64,000 nt of DNA, taken from Streptomyces sp. NBC_01723 (GTDB taxonomy: Bacteria; Actinomycetota; Actinomycetes; Streptomycetales; Streptomycetaceae). The notes under the pieces are model-generated. The model did not search any database, was not told the DNA's origin, and worked only from the letters and a program-made list of their open reading frames with translations. Location: the NCBI RefSeq assembly GCF_036246005.1, contig NZ_CP109171.1, forward strand, positions 992,001 through 1,056,000, given 5' to 3'. The position numbers and the translations under genes were made by a program. Shown here one piece after another: positions 1 through 8,565 of the stretch; within the stretch, counting starts at the first letter, position 1, and every line of letters starts with the position of its first letter.

Positions 1-564
1 GACGCGCCCCTGCGCTCCGACGCGCAGCGCAACCGCGAGCGCATCCTGCGCGTCGCCACGGAGGAGCTGACGCGCTGCGCGAACGCCCCGCTCAGCATGA
101 TCGCCAAGAAGGCGGGCGTCGGGCAGGGCACGTTCTACCGCAACTTCCCGCATCGCGAGGCGCTCGTCCTGGAGGTCTACCGCTACGAGATGCAGCAGGT
201 CGCGGAGGCCGCGAGGGAGCTGCTGGCCACGCGGGAACCCGACCGGGCGCTGCGCGAGTGGATGGACCGGCTCGCCCGGTTCGCCCTGACCAAGGTCGGC
301 CTGGCGGACGCGATCCGGCTGGTCACCAGCGCACCGGGCAGCCCTGCGAAACCGGAGCCCGCCCCGGTCACGGAGGCGACCGAGCTGCTGCTCCGCGCGA
401 ACGAGGAGGCCGGCACCATCCGCCCCGGTGTGTCGGCGGACGACTTCTTCCTGGCCATCGGCGGCCTCTGGCAGGTCGACGCCAGCGAGGACTGGCAGCC
501 GAGGGTCACCCGGCTCCTCGACCTCGTCATGGACGGGCTGCGGGCGGGAGCGCCAGGCCGGTGA
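1..564 (+). CDS. TetR/AcrR-family regulator, 5'-truncated by window edge
   Basis: The open frame runs in from the window edge, so the true start lies upstream; the ATG at 97 is internal. The visible part starts with the first helix of a TetR DNA-binding domain, followed by the recognition segment KKAGVGQGTFYRNFPHREAL at about residues 35-54 of the visible protein, which is typical of TetR helix-turn-helix domains. The remaining 130 residues are a helical ligand-binding domain of the type found in many actinobacterial TetR proteins. Its 3' end overlaps the convergent response-regulator gene by 38 bases. The ligand and targets are not evident. Confidence 0.85.
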   Translation, partial: DAPLRSDAQRNRERILRVATEELTRCANAPLSMIAKKAGVGQGTFYRNFPHREALVLEVYRYEMQQVAEAARELLATREPDRALREWMDRLARFALTKVGLADAIRLVTSAPGSPAKPEPAPVTEATELLLRANEEAGTIRPGVSADDFFLAIGGLWQVDASEDWQPRVTRLLDLVMDGLRAGAPGR

Positions 565-1312
565 CCGCGCCCCGGAAGCGGTAGCGGCGCTCCGGGCGGC
601 CCGCCACGCCGTAGCGCAGCGAGACCTCCGCGGTGCCGACGGTGTGGAAGTGCTCGAGGTAGCGACGGGCACTGACCCGGGAGACGCCGGTCAGGGCCGC
701 GCACTCGCTCGCGGACAGCGTGCCGTCGGCCTCCCGGAGGGTGCGTTCGACCAGCTCGGCGGTCTCCACGCTCATGCCCTTGGGCAGCGCCGGTGCCGCG
801 GCGGTGGGTACCGCGCCCGCCAGGACGCGGTCGACGTCGGCCTGGCTGCGCACCACCGTGCCGAGCAGCCGCCCGCGCTGGACGGCGTAGCGCTCCAGCC
901 GGACCCGCAGGTCCTCGAACTCGAACGGCTTGAGCAGGTAGTCGACCACGCCGTGGCGGACCGCGCCGCGCACCGCGTCCGCCTCCCGGGCCGCGCTGAT
1001 GACCATGACGTCGCAGTCGTGCCCGGCGGCGCGCAGCCTCGGGATGACGTCCAGGCCGAAGACGTCCGGCAGGTAGAGGTCGAGGAGGACGAGGTCGGGG
1101 CGGAGTTCGGCGACGGCGGCGAGCGCCTCCTCGCCGGTGCCGGCGACGCCGACGACCCGGAAGGGTTCGACGCGTTCGACGAAGGCGCGGTGGACACGGG
1201 CCACCATGAAGTCGTCGTCGACCACGAGCACGCCGATCGCGGCGCCGGGGCCGTGGGACGCCGGCGCCCCCGCCGTACCGGTCGCGTCGGGCGTGCCGCT
1301 CGTACCCGTCAT
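527..1312 (-). CDS. CitB/DcuR-type response regulator
   Basis: A 261-residue response regulator. After about 25 linker residues, the receiver domain starts at VLVVDDDFMVARVHR, with the phosphoacceptor Asp in LVLLDLYLPD and the conserved Lys in YLLKPFEF. The C-terminal part contains an HTH (LSASECAALTGVSRVSARR) like that of the CitB/DpiA family, which usually controls di- and tricarboxylate uptake. Its start overlaps the stop of the upstream sensor kinase by four bases (1309-1312), so the pair is translationally coupled. The divergent tctCBA operon is the obvious target, by inference from position and from known CitAB/TctDE pairs. Confidence 0.9.
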   Translation of the reverse strand: MTGTSGTPDATGTAGAPASHGPGAAIGVLVVDDDFMVARVHRAFVERVEPFRVVGVAGTGEEALAAVAELRPDLVLLDLYLPDVFGLDVIPRLRAAGHDCDVMVISAAREADAVRGAVRHGVVDYLLKPFEFEDLRVRLERYAVQRGRLLGTVVRSQADVDRVLAGAVPTAAAPALPKGMSVETAELVERTLREADGTLSASECAALTGVSRVSARRYLEHFHTVGTAEVSLRYGVAGRPERRYRFRGAVTGLALPPAARP

Positions 1313-2955
1313 GGCGTTGCTCCTTCCGCCACCGCGTCGGTGAGGTGGCTGACGGTCATGCGTGCGGTGAACATGGCCCCCTCGGGGGTGTTGGTCACCG
1401 AGATCTCACCGCCGTGACGTTCGCAGACGAGCCGGGTCAGCGCCAGGCCGATGCCGCGCTCGCCCTGCCGGGCGGCCTTGGTGGTGAAGCCGTGGGAGAA
1501 GACCTCGCGGGCCAGTTCGGGAGCCACGCCGGGTCCCGAGTCGCGGACCACGATCTCGACGCTGGCGGCGTCCTGCCGCAGCTCGACCTCGACCCAGGCG
1601 TCGTGCTCCTCACCCGCCGCCGCGGCGGCGTCCACGGCGTTGTCGACGAGGTTGCCGAGGACGGTCGCCACGTCGGCGGCGTCCTGCGGAACGAGCCGGT
1701 CCAGCGCCGTGCGGTCCGAGACCCGCAACGCGACCCTGCGCTCGGCGGCGAGCGAGGACTTGGCCGTGATCAGCGCGGCAACGGCGGTGTCGCGGACCCG
1801 GCGGCTGAGCGTGACGTCCAGGGACTGGCGGCGCTGGTTGAGCGCGCGGATGTAGCGCACCACCTCGTCCTGCTCACCGATCTGGATGAGCCCGGAGATG
1901 GTGTGCAACTGGTTGGCGAACTCATGGGCCTGGGCGCGCAGCAGCTCGGAGGTGCTGCGGAAGGAACCGATCTCCCGCTCCAGGCGGGCCAGTTCGGTGC
2001 GGTCGCGCAGGGTGGTGACCGAGCCCAGCGGGCGGCCGTCCTTGGTGACGGTCATGCGGTTCATGACCAGGACCCGCCCGTGCCGGACGACGACCTCGTC
2101 GCGGGGCTCGGCGGCGTCCGGCGCGGTCCCGGCCAGTACGTCGCGCAGCCGCCCCTCGATGCCGAGGCCGTCCAGACTCTGGCCGACGCAGTCGGCGGGG
2201 AGGTCGAGCAGGCGCCGGCCCATCTCGTTGACCAGGGTGAGCCGGTGCTGCGGATCGAGGGCGACCACACCCTCGGCGATGCCGTACAGCATGGCTTCCC
2301 GGTGCTCGGCGAGCCCCGCGATCTCGCGCGGCTCCAGGCCGAGGGTCTGCCGCTTGACGCGCCGGGCCAGCAGCCAGGAGCCGGCCACGCCCAGGCCGCT
2401 GGCGATGCCGAGGTAGGCGAGGAGGTAGGAGGAGGCGCCGCTCAGTCGCTGCCACACCGTCGGGTCGGCCTCGCCGACCATCACCGTGCCCAGATGCCGG
2501 CCCAGGGTGTCCCGGGTGGCGCCGAGGACCGGCACCTGGGCGACGAGTTCACGGCTGCCCCGCAGGGTCAGGGGCCCCGACCAGCCGCGCCCCGCGGCGG
2601 CGCCCTCCACGCGCGGCAGCCGGCCGCCGATCAGCGTGGGGTCGGTGGAGCTGACGACGCCGCCGTCGGCGTCGGCGATCGTGACGGAGGTGACGCCGGA
2701 CTGGGTCTGTGTGGAGTTGACCAGCGGGGCGAGGGCCTCCTGCGGCACGGGGCGCAGCAGCTGGCTGCGGACCAGCGGCGTGGCGGCCAGCTGTTCGGCC
2801 AGCGCGGTGACCCGGCGTCCCTCGACGCGGTTGAAGGTCGCGCGGGACTGGGCGAGCGAGACGGCGGCGACCGCGCAGAGGACCACCACGACGATGGCGA
2901 GCTGGAGGACCAGCATCTCGCCCGCGAGGGTCTGACGGCGGAAGGTGGGTGCCAC
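1309..2955 (-). CDS. CitA/DcuS-type sensor histidine kinase
   Basis: Membrane sensor kinase of about 548 residues. An N-terminal transmembrane helix (LVLQLAIVVVVLCAVAAVSL) precedes an extracytoplasmic Cache-like sensor region, a second membrane helix (SYLLAYLGIASGLGVAGSWL), a PAS domain and a DcuS-type kinase core. Visible motifs are the H-box AHEFANQLHTISGL, N-box VLGNLVDNAVDAA, RDSGPGV and GFTTK. Family members sense citrate, malate or related carboxylates. I chose the GTG at 2955; an ATG at 2916 starts just before the first helix, and the open frame extends to 3333 but overlaps the divergent tctC promoter region. Confidence 0.88.
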   Translation of the reverse strand: MAPTFRRQTLAGEMLVLQLAIVVVVLCAVAAVSLAQSRATFNRVEGRRVTALAEQLAATPLVRSQLLRPVPQEALAPLVNSTQTQSGVTSVTIADADGGVVSSTDPTLIGGRLPRVEGAAAGRGWSGPLTLRGSRELVAQVPVLGATRDTLGRHLGTVMVGEADPTVWQRLSGASSYLLAYLGIASGLGVAGSWLLARRVKRQTLGLEPREIAGLAEHREAMLYGIAEGVVALDPQHRLTLVNEMGRRLLDLPADCVGQSLDGLGIEGRLRDVLAGTAPDAAEPRDEVVVRHGRVLVMNRMTVTKDGRPLGSVTTLRDRTELARLEREIGSFRSTSELLRAQAHEFANQLHTISGLIQIGEQDEVVRYIRALNQRRQSLDVTLSRRVRDTAVAALITAKSSLAAERRVALRVSDRTALDRLVPQDAADVATVLGNLVDNAVDAAAAAGEEHDAWVEVELRQDAASVEIVVRDSGPGVAPELAREVFSHGFTTKAARQGERGIGLALTRLVCERHGGEISVTNTPEGAMFTARMTVSHLTDAVAEGATP

Positions 2956-3199
2956 GGCGGACTCGATCTCGGCTGACTGGGGGGCGGGCGGGTGTGCCGG
3001 GTCGCCATCATGGCGCCCACCTGCGGCGAAGGAAAGAGATGTGCCGTCTTCGCAATGAAGCGGCGACCGCAATGACCACAACCTCCCTTGGTTCCGCAAG
3101 GAAGACACGCCGCCGGAGCGCGGGCACCATGTGGCCCACGTCACCCTTCCCCACAGGGCTCCCCGTACCGATCTACCCAACCGACAGGTGGTGTCATAC

Positions 3200-4186
3200 G
3201 TGCGCCTGCGCACCCCCCTTGCCCTGCTCGGGGCCGCCGTGCTCGTGCTCGCGGGACCGCCGCTGCTCTCCTCCGGCGGCGACTCCGACTCCGGCACGCA
3301 GATTCCCGGCCTGCGCTTCATGGTTCCCAACACGCCCGGCGGCGGTTACGACATCACCGCCCGCACGGCCGCGAAGAACGCCGAGGACGCCGGGCTCACG
3401 CACAACATCGAGGTGTTCAATCTGCCCGGCGCGGGCGGCACCGTGGGGCTGAGCCGGCTGGTGAGCGAACACGGCAACGGCAAGCTCGCGATGTCCATGG
3501 GCCTCGGCGTCGTCGGCGCCGCCCGCTCCAACCACGCGCCCAAGACCCTCGCCGACACCACGCCGATCGCGCGGCTCACCGAGGAGCAGGACGTCGTCGT
3601 GGTCGCCAAGGACTCGCCGTACAGGACGATCGGCGAGCTGATCGACGCCTGGAAGAAGGACCCGGGCAAGATCCCCGTGGGCGGTGGCTCGTCGCCCGGC
3701 GGGCCCGACCACCTCGCGCCGATGCTGATGGCGCAGGCCGCCGGGATCGCCCCGAAGTCGGTCAACTACATCCCCTTCGACGGCGGCGGCGAGCTGCTCG
3801 CCTCGATCCTCGGCAACAAGGTCGGCTTCGGCGTCTCCGGCGTCGGCGAGTACCTGGACCAGATCAAGGCGGGCGAGCTGAGGGTGCTCGCGGTGACCGG
3901 CCCGGAGCGGGTGGACGACCTCAAGGACGCGCCCACGCTGAAGGAGTCCGGCTACGACGTGGACTTCACCAACTGGCGCGGCATCGTCGCCCCGCCCGGC
4001 CTCTCGGAGGCGGAGCGGAACAAACTGACCCGCCTGGTCGAGGAGTTGCACGACTCGCCCGAGTGGCGGGAGTCGATGGACAAGAACGGCTGGGACGACG
4101 CGTTCCTCACCGGTGAGAAGTTCGGCACCTTCCTGGACGCCCAGGACAAGCGTGTGGTGTCGGTGCTGAAGGAGCTGGGACTGTGA
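3200..4186 (+). CDS. tctC: Tripartite tricarboxylate transporter substrate-binding protein (TctC)
   Basis: Periplasmic-type solute receptor of the TTT family (about 328 residues). It shows the family signature VPNTPGGGYDITAR, then SLGVVG- and VGGGSSPGG-like ligand-binding segments and a typical C-terminus. It should present a carboxylate to the TctAB permease. I chose the GTG at 3200, preceded by AGGTGG, so that the protein starts with a basic/hydrophobic signal segment (LRTPLALLGAAVLVLAGPPLL); the frame is open back to 3131. No lipobox cysteine follows the hydrophobic stretch, unusual for a Gram-positive binding protein. It overlaps tctB by four bases. Confidence 0.9.
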   Translation: MRLRTPLALLGAAVLVLAGPPLLSSGGDSDSGTQIPGLRFMVPNTPGGGYDITARTAAKNAEDAGLTHNIEVFNLPGAGGTVGLSRLVSEHGNGKLAMSMGLGVVGAARSNHAPKTLADTTPIARLTEEQDVVVVAKDSPYRTIGELIDAWKKDPGKIPVGGGSSPGGPDHLAPMLMAQAAGIAPKSVNYIPFDGGGELLASILGNKVGFGVSGVGEYLDQIKAGELRVLAVTGPERVDDLKDAPTLKESGYDVDFTNWRGIVAPPGLSEAERNKLTRLVEELHDSPEWRESMDKNGWDDAFLTGEKFGTFLDAQDKRVVSVLKELGL

Positions 4187-4737
4187 CGACACCGACCGAC
4201 TCCACCCCCGCCCCGGAGGCGGCCGGCGCCTCGGCGCCCGAGCGGCGCTCCTGGCTGCGGGACCACTCCGAACTCGGCGTGTGCGCCATGCTGCTGGCGC
4301 TGGGCGTCCTCGTCCTGACCGACGCGCTCACCATGGACGTCGACATCACCCAGCGCGGTCCGGTCGGCCCGAGGACGGTGCCGATCGTGGTGGGCATCGG
4401 CCTGCTGGTGATCGCCGCGCTGCTCGCCGTGGACGTCCTGCGCGGCGGCAGGGGCGAGGCCGAGGGCGGCGAGGACATCGACCTGTCCGAACCGGCGGAC
4501 TGGCGCACGGTGCTGCTGCTCTCCGGGATCTTCCTGGGCGCCGCCGTCCTCATCGAGCCGGCCGGGTTCCCGGTCGCCGGGGCCCTGCTCTTCTGGGGCG
4601 CCGCCTTCGCCCTGGGCAGCCGGCGCGTGGACCGCGACCCGCTGATCGCCGCGGCGCTGTCCCTGCTCACCTACGTCGTCTTCGACAAGCTGCTCGGTGT
4701 GCCGCTGCCCGGCGGTCCGCTGATGGGAGTGCTCTGA
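4183..4737 (+). CDS. tctB: Tripartite tricarboxylate transporter small permease (TctB)
   Basis: Small integral membrane subunit (184 residues) of the TTT transporter. It has an N-terminal cytoplasmic tail and about four hydrophobic helices ([55 protein letters not shown], and a C-terminal one ending in [12 protein letters not shown], a common TctB ending). It starts at a GTG overlapping the tctC stop and ends one base before tctA starts, so all three subunits are coupled. Confidence 0.9.
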   Translation: MTTPTDSTPAPEAAGASAPERRSWLRDHSELGVCAMLLALGVLVLTDALTMDVDITQRGPVGPRTVPIVVGIGLLVIAALLAVDVLRGGRGEAEGGEDIDLSEPADWRTVLLLSGIFLGAAVLIEPAGFPVAGALLFWGAAFALGSRRVDRDPLIAAALSLLTYVVFDKLLGVPLPGGPLMGVL

Positions 4738-4738
4738 C

Positions 4739-6250
4739 ATGAACGCCCTCAACTCCCTCATGGACGGGTTCGGCACGGCCCTGTCCCCGCTCAACCTGCT
4801 GTGGGCCGCCCTGGGTGTGCTGCTCGGCACGGCGATCGGTGTCCTGCCCGGCATCGGCCCGGCGATGGCGGTGGCGCTGCTGCTGCCGGTGACGTACGGC
4901 CTCGACCCGGTCGCGGCGTTCATCATGTTCGCCGGCATCTACTACGGCGCGATGTTCGGCGGTTCGACCACCTCCATCCTGCTGAACACCCCCGGCGAGA
5001 GCGCCGCGGTGGTGGCGGCCATGGAGGGCAACCCCATGGCCAAGGCGGGGCGCGGTGCGCAGGCACTGGCGGCCGCCGCCATCGGCCACTTCGCGGGCGG
5101 CATGATCGGCACGATCCTGCTGGTGGCGCTGGCGCCGACGGTCGCCGACCTGGCGGTGGACATCGGCGCGCCGGACTACTTCGCCATCATGGTGCTGGCG
5201 TTCATCGCCGTGACGTCGGTGCTGGGTTCCTCGCGTGTCAGAGGTCTGGCCTCGCTGCTGATCGGCCTGACCATCGGCCTGGTGGGCCTGGACCAGATGA
5301 CGGGGCAGCAGCGGCTGACCTTCGGTTCGCTGCAACTCGCCGACGGCGTCGACGTGGTGATCGTCGCGGTCGGTCTGTTCGCGATCGGCGAGGCGCTGTG
5401 GGTGGCGGCGCACCTGCGGCGCGGCGCTGCCGAGCCGATCCCGGTGGGCCGGCCCTGGCTGGGCCGCGGGGACGTCCGCCGCACCTGGAAGTCGTGGCTG
5501 CGCGGCCCCTTCATCGGCTTCCCGTTCGGCGCGATCCCGGCGGGCGGTGCGGAGATACCCACCTTCCTCTCCTACGTCACGGAGAAGCGCCTGTCCAAGC
5601 ACAAGGACGAGTGGGGCAAGGGGGCCATCGAGGGCGTGGCCGGACCGGAGTCCGCGGCGTCGGCCTCGGCAGCGGGCACGCTGGTGTCCATGCTGACCCT
5701 GGGCCTGCCGACGACGGCGGTCGCCGCGGTCATGCTGGCCGCCTTCCAGCAGTACGGCATCCAGCCCGGCCCGCTCCTCTTCGAGCGCGAACCCGAGCTG
5801 GTCTGGGGACTCATCGCGTCCCTCTTCGTCGGCATGGTGCTGCTGCTCGCGCTCAACCTGCCGCTGGCACCCGTGTGGGCCAAGCTGCTGCGGATCCCCC
5901 GGCCGTACCTCTACGCGGGGATCATGTTCTTCGCGGCGGTCGGCGCGTACGCCGTCGGCGGCGAGGTCGTCGACCTGGTGATCCTGCTGATCATCGGCCT
6001 GGTGGGCTTCGGCATGCGGCGCTACGGCCTGCCCGTCCTGCCCGCCGTGATCGGCGTCATCCTCGGCCCGAACGCCGAGCAGCAGCTGCGCCGCGCCCTG
6101 CAGATCAGCGACGGCAGCGTGACGGGCCTGGTCAACACGCCGTTCGCGGTGACGGTGTACGCGGTGATCGTGCTGCTGCTGGCCTGGCCGCTGCTGAGGC
6201 GACCGCTGGCGCGGCTGGCGGCCCGGGGACGGACGCGGGCCGACGCCTGA
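4739..6250 (+). CDS. tctA: Tripartite tricarboxylate transporter large permease (TctA)
   Basis: Large membrane subunit (503 residues, the usual size) of the TTT family. The N-terminal glycine-rich segment [21 protein letters not shown], the [15 protein letters not shown] motif and the second-half repeat around [21 protein letters not shown] are diagnostic; these Gly/Pro-rich repeats are thought to form the transport path. It is predicted to have 11-12 membrane helices. It is the third gene of the tctCBA operon, next to and divergent from the CitAB-type two-component pair that probably controls it. Confidence 0.94.
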   Translation: MNALNSLMDGFGTALSPLNLLWAALGVLLGTAIGVLPGIGPAMAVALLLPVTYGLDPVAAFIMFAGIYYGAMFGGSTTSILLNTPGESAAVVAAMEGNPMAKAGRGAQALAAAAIGHFAGGMIGTILLVALAPTVADLAVDIGAPDYFAIMVLAFIAVTSVLGSSRVRGLASLLIGLTIGLVGLDQMTGQQRLTFGSLQLADGVDVVIVAVGLFAIGEALWVAAHLRRGAAEPIPVGRPWLGRGDVRRTWKSWLRGPFIGFPFGAIPAGGAEIPTFLSYVTEKRLSKHKDEWGKGAIEGVAGPESAASASAAGTLVSMLTLGLPTTAVAAVMLAAFQQYGIQPGPLLFEREPELVWGLIASLFVGMVLLLALNLPLAPVWAKLLRIPRPYLYAGIMFFAAVGAYAVGGEVVDLVILLIIGLVGFGMRRYGLPVLPAVIGVILGPNAEQQLRRALQISDGSVTGLVNTPFAVTVYAVIVLLLAWPLLRRPLARLAARGRTRADA

Positions 6251-6333
6251 CCTCAGATCCTCGTACCGTGATCCGGAGACGGGTCCTGCTCCGTCCGGCA
6301 GGACCCGCATCCGCACGACAGAGGGAGAGCCCC

Positions 6334-6663
6334 ATGATTTTCATCACCGCGAAGTTCCAGGTCCTTCCGGAGCACGCGGACCGGTGGCCGGAGATCTCCG
6401 GCGACTTCACCCGGGCCACCCGGGCGGAACCCGGCTGTCTCTGGTTCGACTGGTCCCGCAGCGTCGAGGACCCCGCGGAGTACGTCCTGGTCGAGGCGTT
6501 CCGCGACGACGAGGCGGGCGCGGCGCACGTCCAGTCGGCGCACTTCCGCGCCGCGCAGGAGCAGCTGCCGCGCCACCTCGCCCGGACACCGCGCATCGTG
6601 AACGCGTCGCTCGACCAGGACGACTGGTCGCTGCTGGGTGAGATGGCGGTCGATCGCGGCTGA
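6334..6663 (+). CDS. Antibiotic biosynthesis monooxygenase (ABM) domain protein
   Basis: A 109-residue dimeric ferredoxin-like alpha/beta barrel protein of the ABM/YgiN type (IFITAKFQVLPEHADRW, EPGCLWFDWSRS, AHVQSAHF). Homologues are cofactor-free quinol monooxygenases or haem-degrading enzymes; the substrate cannot be told here. The ATG at 6334 follows GAGGGAGAG with good spacing. It lies 83 bases after tctA on the same strand, so it may be the last gene of that operon. Residues 20-100 carry all the conserved parts; nothing looks truncated. Confidence 0.85.
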   Translation: MIFITAKFQVLPEHADRWPEISGDFTRATRAEPGCLWFDWSRSVEDPAEYVLVEAFRDDEAGAAHVQSAHFRAAQEQLPRHLARTPRIVNASLDQDDWSLLGEMAVDRG

Positions 6664-6749
6664 CGGGCGTGCGGTCGTCCGGTCAGGGCGGCCGCCGCCG
6701 GAGCTCGGGGCGCCCTTCCCCAGGGGGCGCCCGTCGCTCGGTCAGCCTT

Positions 6750-7511
6750 TCAGGGCGCCCACGGCCCGAGCATGTCCTTCATCGCGTCCGTCATCGCGAA
6801 TTGCAGCAGCGGGCCGTACGTGATCCGTCCGACACCGAGGCGACGGAAGCGCTCGAGGTCGTGCTTGACCGGGTGGGCCGTGGAGTTCACGGGAATGGAG
6901 ACTGCGCCGACCACCGCCGCGAGCAGGTCGTCGTCGTCCTGGATACGCACCGGGTAGACACTGTCGGCGCCGGCCTGCTCCAGGGCCCGCAGCCGCTCGA
7001 TCGCCTCGTCGAGGACGCCGGACGCGTCCTCCGCGTGCAGGAAGAGGTCGGTGCGCCCGTTGACCCAGACCGGGATCCCCGCGTCGTCGGCCGCCGCGCG
7101 CAGGCCGGCGATGTAGCTCGCGTGCTCCTGTGTACTGCGCACGCGTCCGCCCTCCGAGTGGACGGTGTCCTCCAGGTTGAGACCGACGCCGCCGACCTCG
7201 GTGAGCCCGGCGATGAGATCCGCGGGTTCCTGTCCGTACCCGGCCTCCAGGTCCACGGACACGGGGACGTCGACCGCCGCGATGATGGGCCTGACCGCGG
7301 CGAGCACCTCCTCGAACGTCTGCCCCTCCTGGTCCTCGGCTCCCCGGGAGTCGGCGAGCGGATGGCTGCCGATCGTCAGCGCGGGGAATCCCGCGCCGGC
7401 CGCCGTCCGCGCGGACCACACGTCCCAGACAGTCGGCAGCACCAACGGCTGGTACTGGGCGTGCAGTTGCTTGAGGAGTTGAGCCCGCTCAACAGTGGTA
7501 CGAAAGTCCAT
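6750..7511 (-). CDS. Isocitrate lyase/phosphoenolpyruvate mutase family protein
   Basis: About 253 residues of a TIM-barrel lyase of the PEP mutase/ICL superfamily. It shows the barrel segments VWDVWSARTAAGAGFPALT, the Mg-binding VSVDLEAGYG, GLNLEDT and VWVNGRTDLF, as in carboxyvinyl-carboxyphosphonate phosphorylmutase-like and 2-methylisocitrate-lyase-like proteins. The catalytic-loop Cys of true isocitrate lyases (KKCGH) is not present, so C-C or P-C bond cleavage of a small oxo-acid is inferred. The ATG at 7511 was preferred over the upstream ATG at 7562 because homology begins at MDFRTTVERAQLL. Confidence 0.85.
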   Translation of the reverse strand: MDFRTTVERAQLLKQLHAQYQPLVLPTVWDVWSARTAAGAGFPALTIGSHPLADSRGAEDQEGQTFEEVLAAVRPIIAAVDVPVSVDLEAGYGQEPADLIAGLTEVGGVGLNLEDTVHSEGGRVRSTQEHASYIAGLRAAADDAGIPVWVNGRTDLFLHAEDASGVLDEAIERLRALEQAGADSVYPVRIQDDDDLLAAVVGAVSIPVNSTAHPVKHDLERFRRLGVGRITYGPLLQFAMTDAMKDMLGPWAP

Positions 7512-7577
7512 GCCGAGGACGCTACCCCGGATCACACGACCGCGAGTCGGTACACGTCTCACATGTCGCGCCCGCGG

Positions 7578-8359
7578 TCAGTGGGTGGCCCTCAGCAGGA
7601 CGAGGGATCCGCGGTATGCCGGGCGGCTGCGCAGGTGTCCGAAGGCCTCGTCCCAGCCGCCGGAGCCCAGGGCACGGCGCAGGGAGATGTCGAACTCCTC
7701 GCGGGCGTGGTCGTCGATGAAGCTCCACGCCGAGCAGGCTTGCCGGGCCCCGGGGTCGTGGAGCATCTCGGGGCGGCCCTAGTACGCCTCGTTGAAGCCG
7801 TCGGTGCAGTCCAGCGGGATGGGGACCGGCTCGACGGTCACGGTGCCGCCGAGGGCTTCGGTCAGGGCGGCCGGGCGCGGGGAGCGGCGGGCCTCGGTGT
7901 CGAGGACGTCGGGCGCGCAGTCGTAGAGCCAGAAGTCGCGCACGAGGGTGGGATCGCAGGTGAGGATCGCGACGGGGCCGCGGGTCACACGGCGCATCTC
8001 GCGCAGTCCGGCGGCGGTGTCGGACCACTGGTGAACGCTGAAGAGGGCCATGGAGGCGTCGAACCGGCCGTCGTCGAAGGGCAGGCCCTCGGCGACCGCG
8101 TCGATCGCCGTCGCCAGTTGGCCGGGGCGCTGCGCGCGCATGGCCGACGACGGCTCGACCGCGGTGATGACGTGCGCGGGGTTCTCGTAGGAGCCGGTGC
8201 CCGCCCCGACGTTCAGGACGGTGTCGGCCCGGCCGAGAGCCTGCGCGATGACCTGGGCGATGCGGGCGTCGGGTCGGGGCGGCGCGAGCGGGCCCGGCCG
8301 GAGCCGATGCCGCCGTAGCCGACGTCACCGGCGCTGCCGTCGTGAGTGCGCATGACCAT
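7578..8359 (-). pseudogene. SAM-dependent methyltransferase, broken by a frameshift and an amber codon
   Basis: A class I methyltransferase of the GDVGYGGIGSG...RRPD type common in Streptomyces. It begins at the ATG at 8359 after GGCGAGG. Two lesions are visible. First, a 5-base direct repeat (CCCGA twice on the minus strand, 8269-8278) shifts the frame: removing one copy restores RRPDARIAQVIAQALGRADT and then the SAM motif NVGAGTGSYE. Second, TAG at 7779-7781 interrupts FNEAY-x-GRPEML, where family members have Trp (TGG). The 3' part (CSAWSFIDD...YRGSLVLLRATH) is otherwise intact. Two independent lesions make true decay more likely than sequencing error. Confidence 0.8.
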
Positions 8360-8428
8360 GGGAGACCTCGCCTCGTGGACCGGGACCTGACCGGGGCGGT
8401 GACCGCCATGACCACCCGCCCCGAACAA

Positions 8429-8530
8429 ATTTCTATCTCGCATCTGCGAGGCGAAATACCAAACAGGGCCTGTGCATGCTTGGCAGGTCACTCAATTCGC
8501 GAGGCATCTGCAACCCTGCGTGAATTGCAG
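8429..8530. promoter_or_regulatory. Cluster of inverted repeats downstream of the GH15 gene
   Basis: The 206-base space between the GH15 gene and the decayed methyltransferase is less GC-rich than its surroundings. It holds a composite palindrome at 8429-8457 (ATTTC, CTCGCA, two bases, TGCGAG, GAAAT), CAATTC/GAATTG arms at 8493-8498 and 8522-8527, and CTGCAA/TTGCAG arms at 8508-8513 and 8525-8530. They could terminate GH15 transcription or be operators of the methyltransferase promoter. Confidence 0.4.
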
Positions 8531-8565
8531 GATGTGTCGGCGGACCTCCGCCGGTGCCGCGCTGT

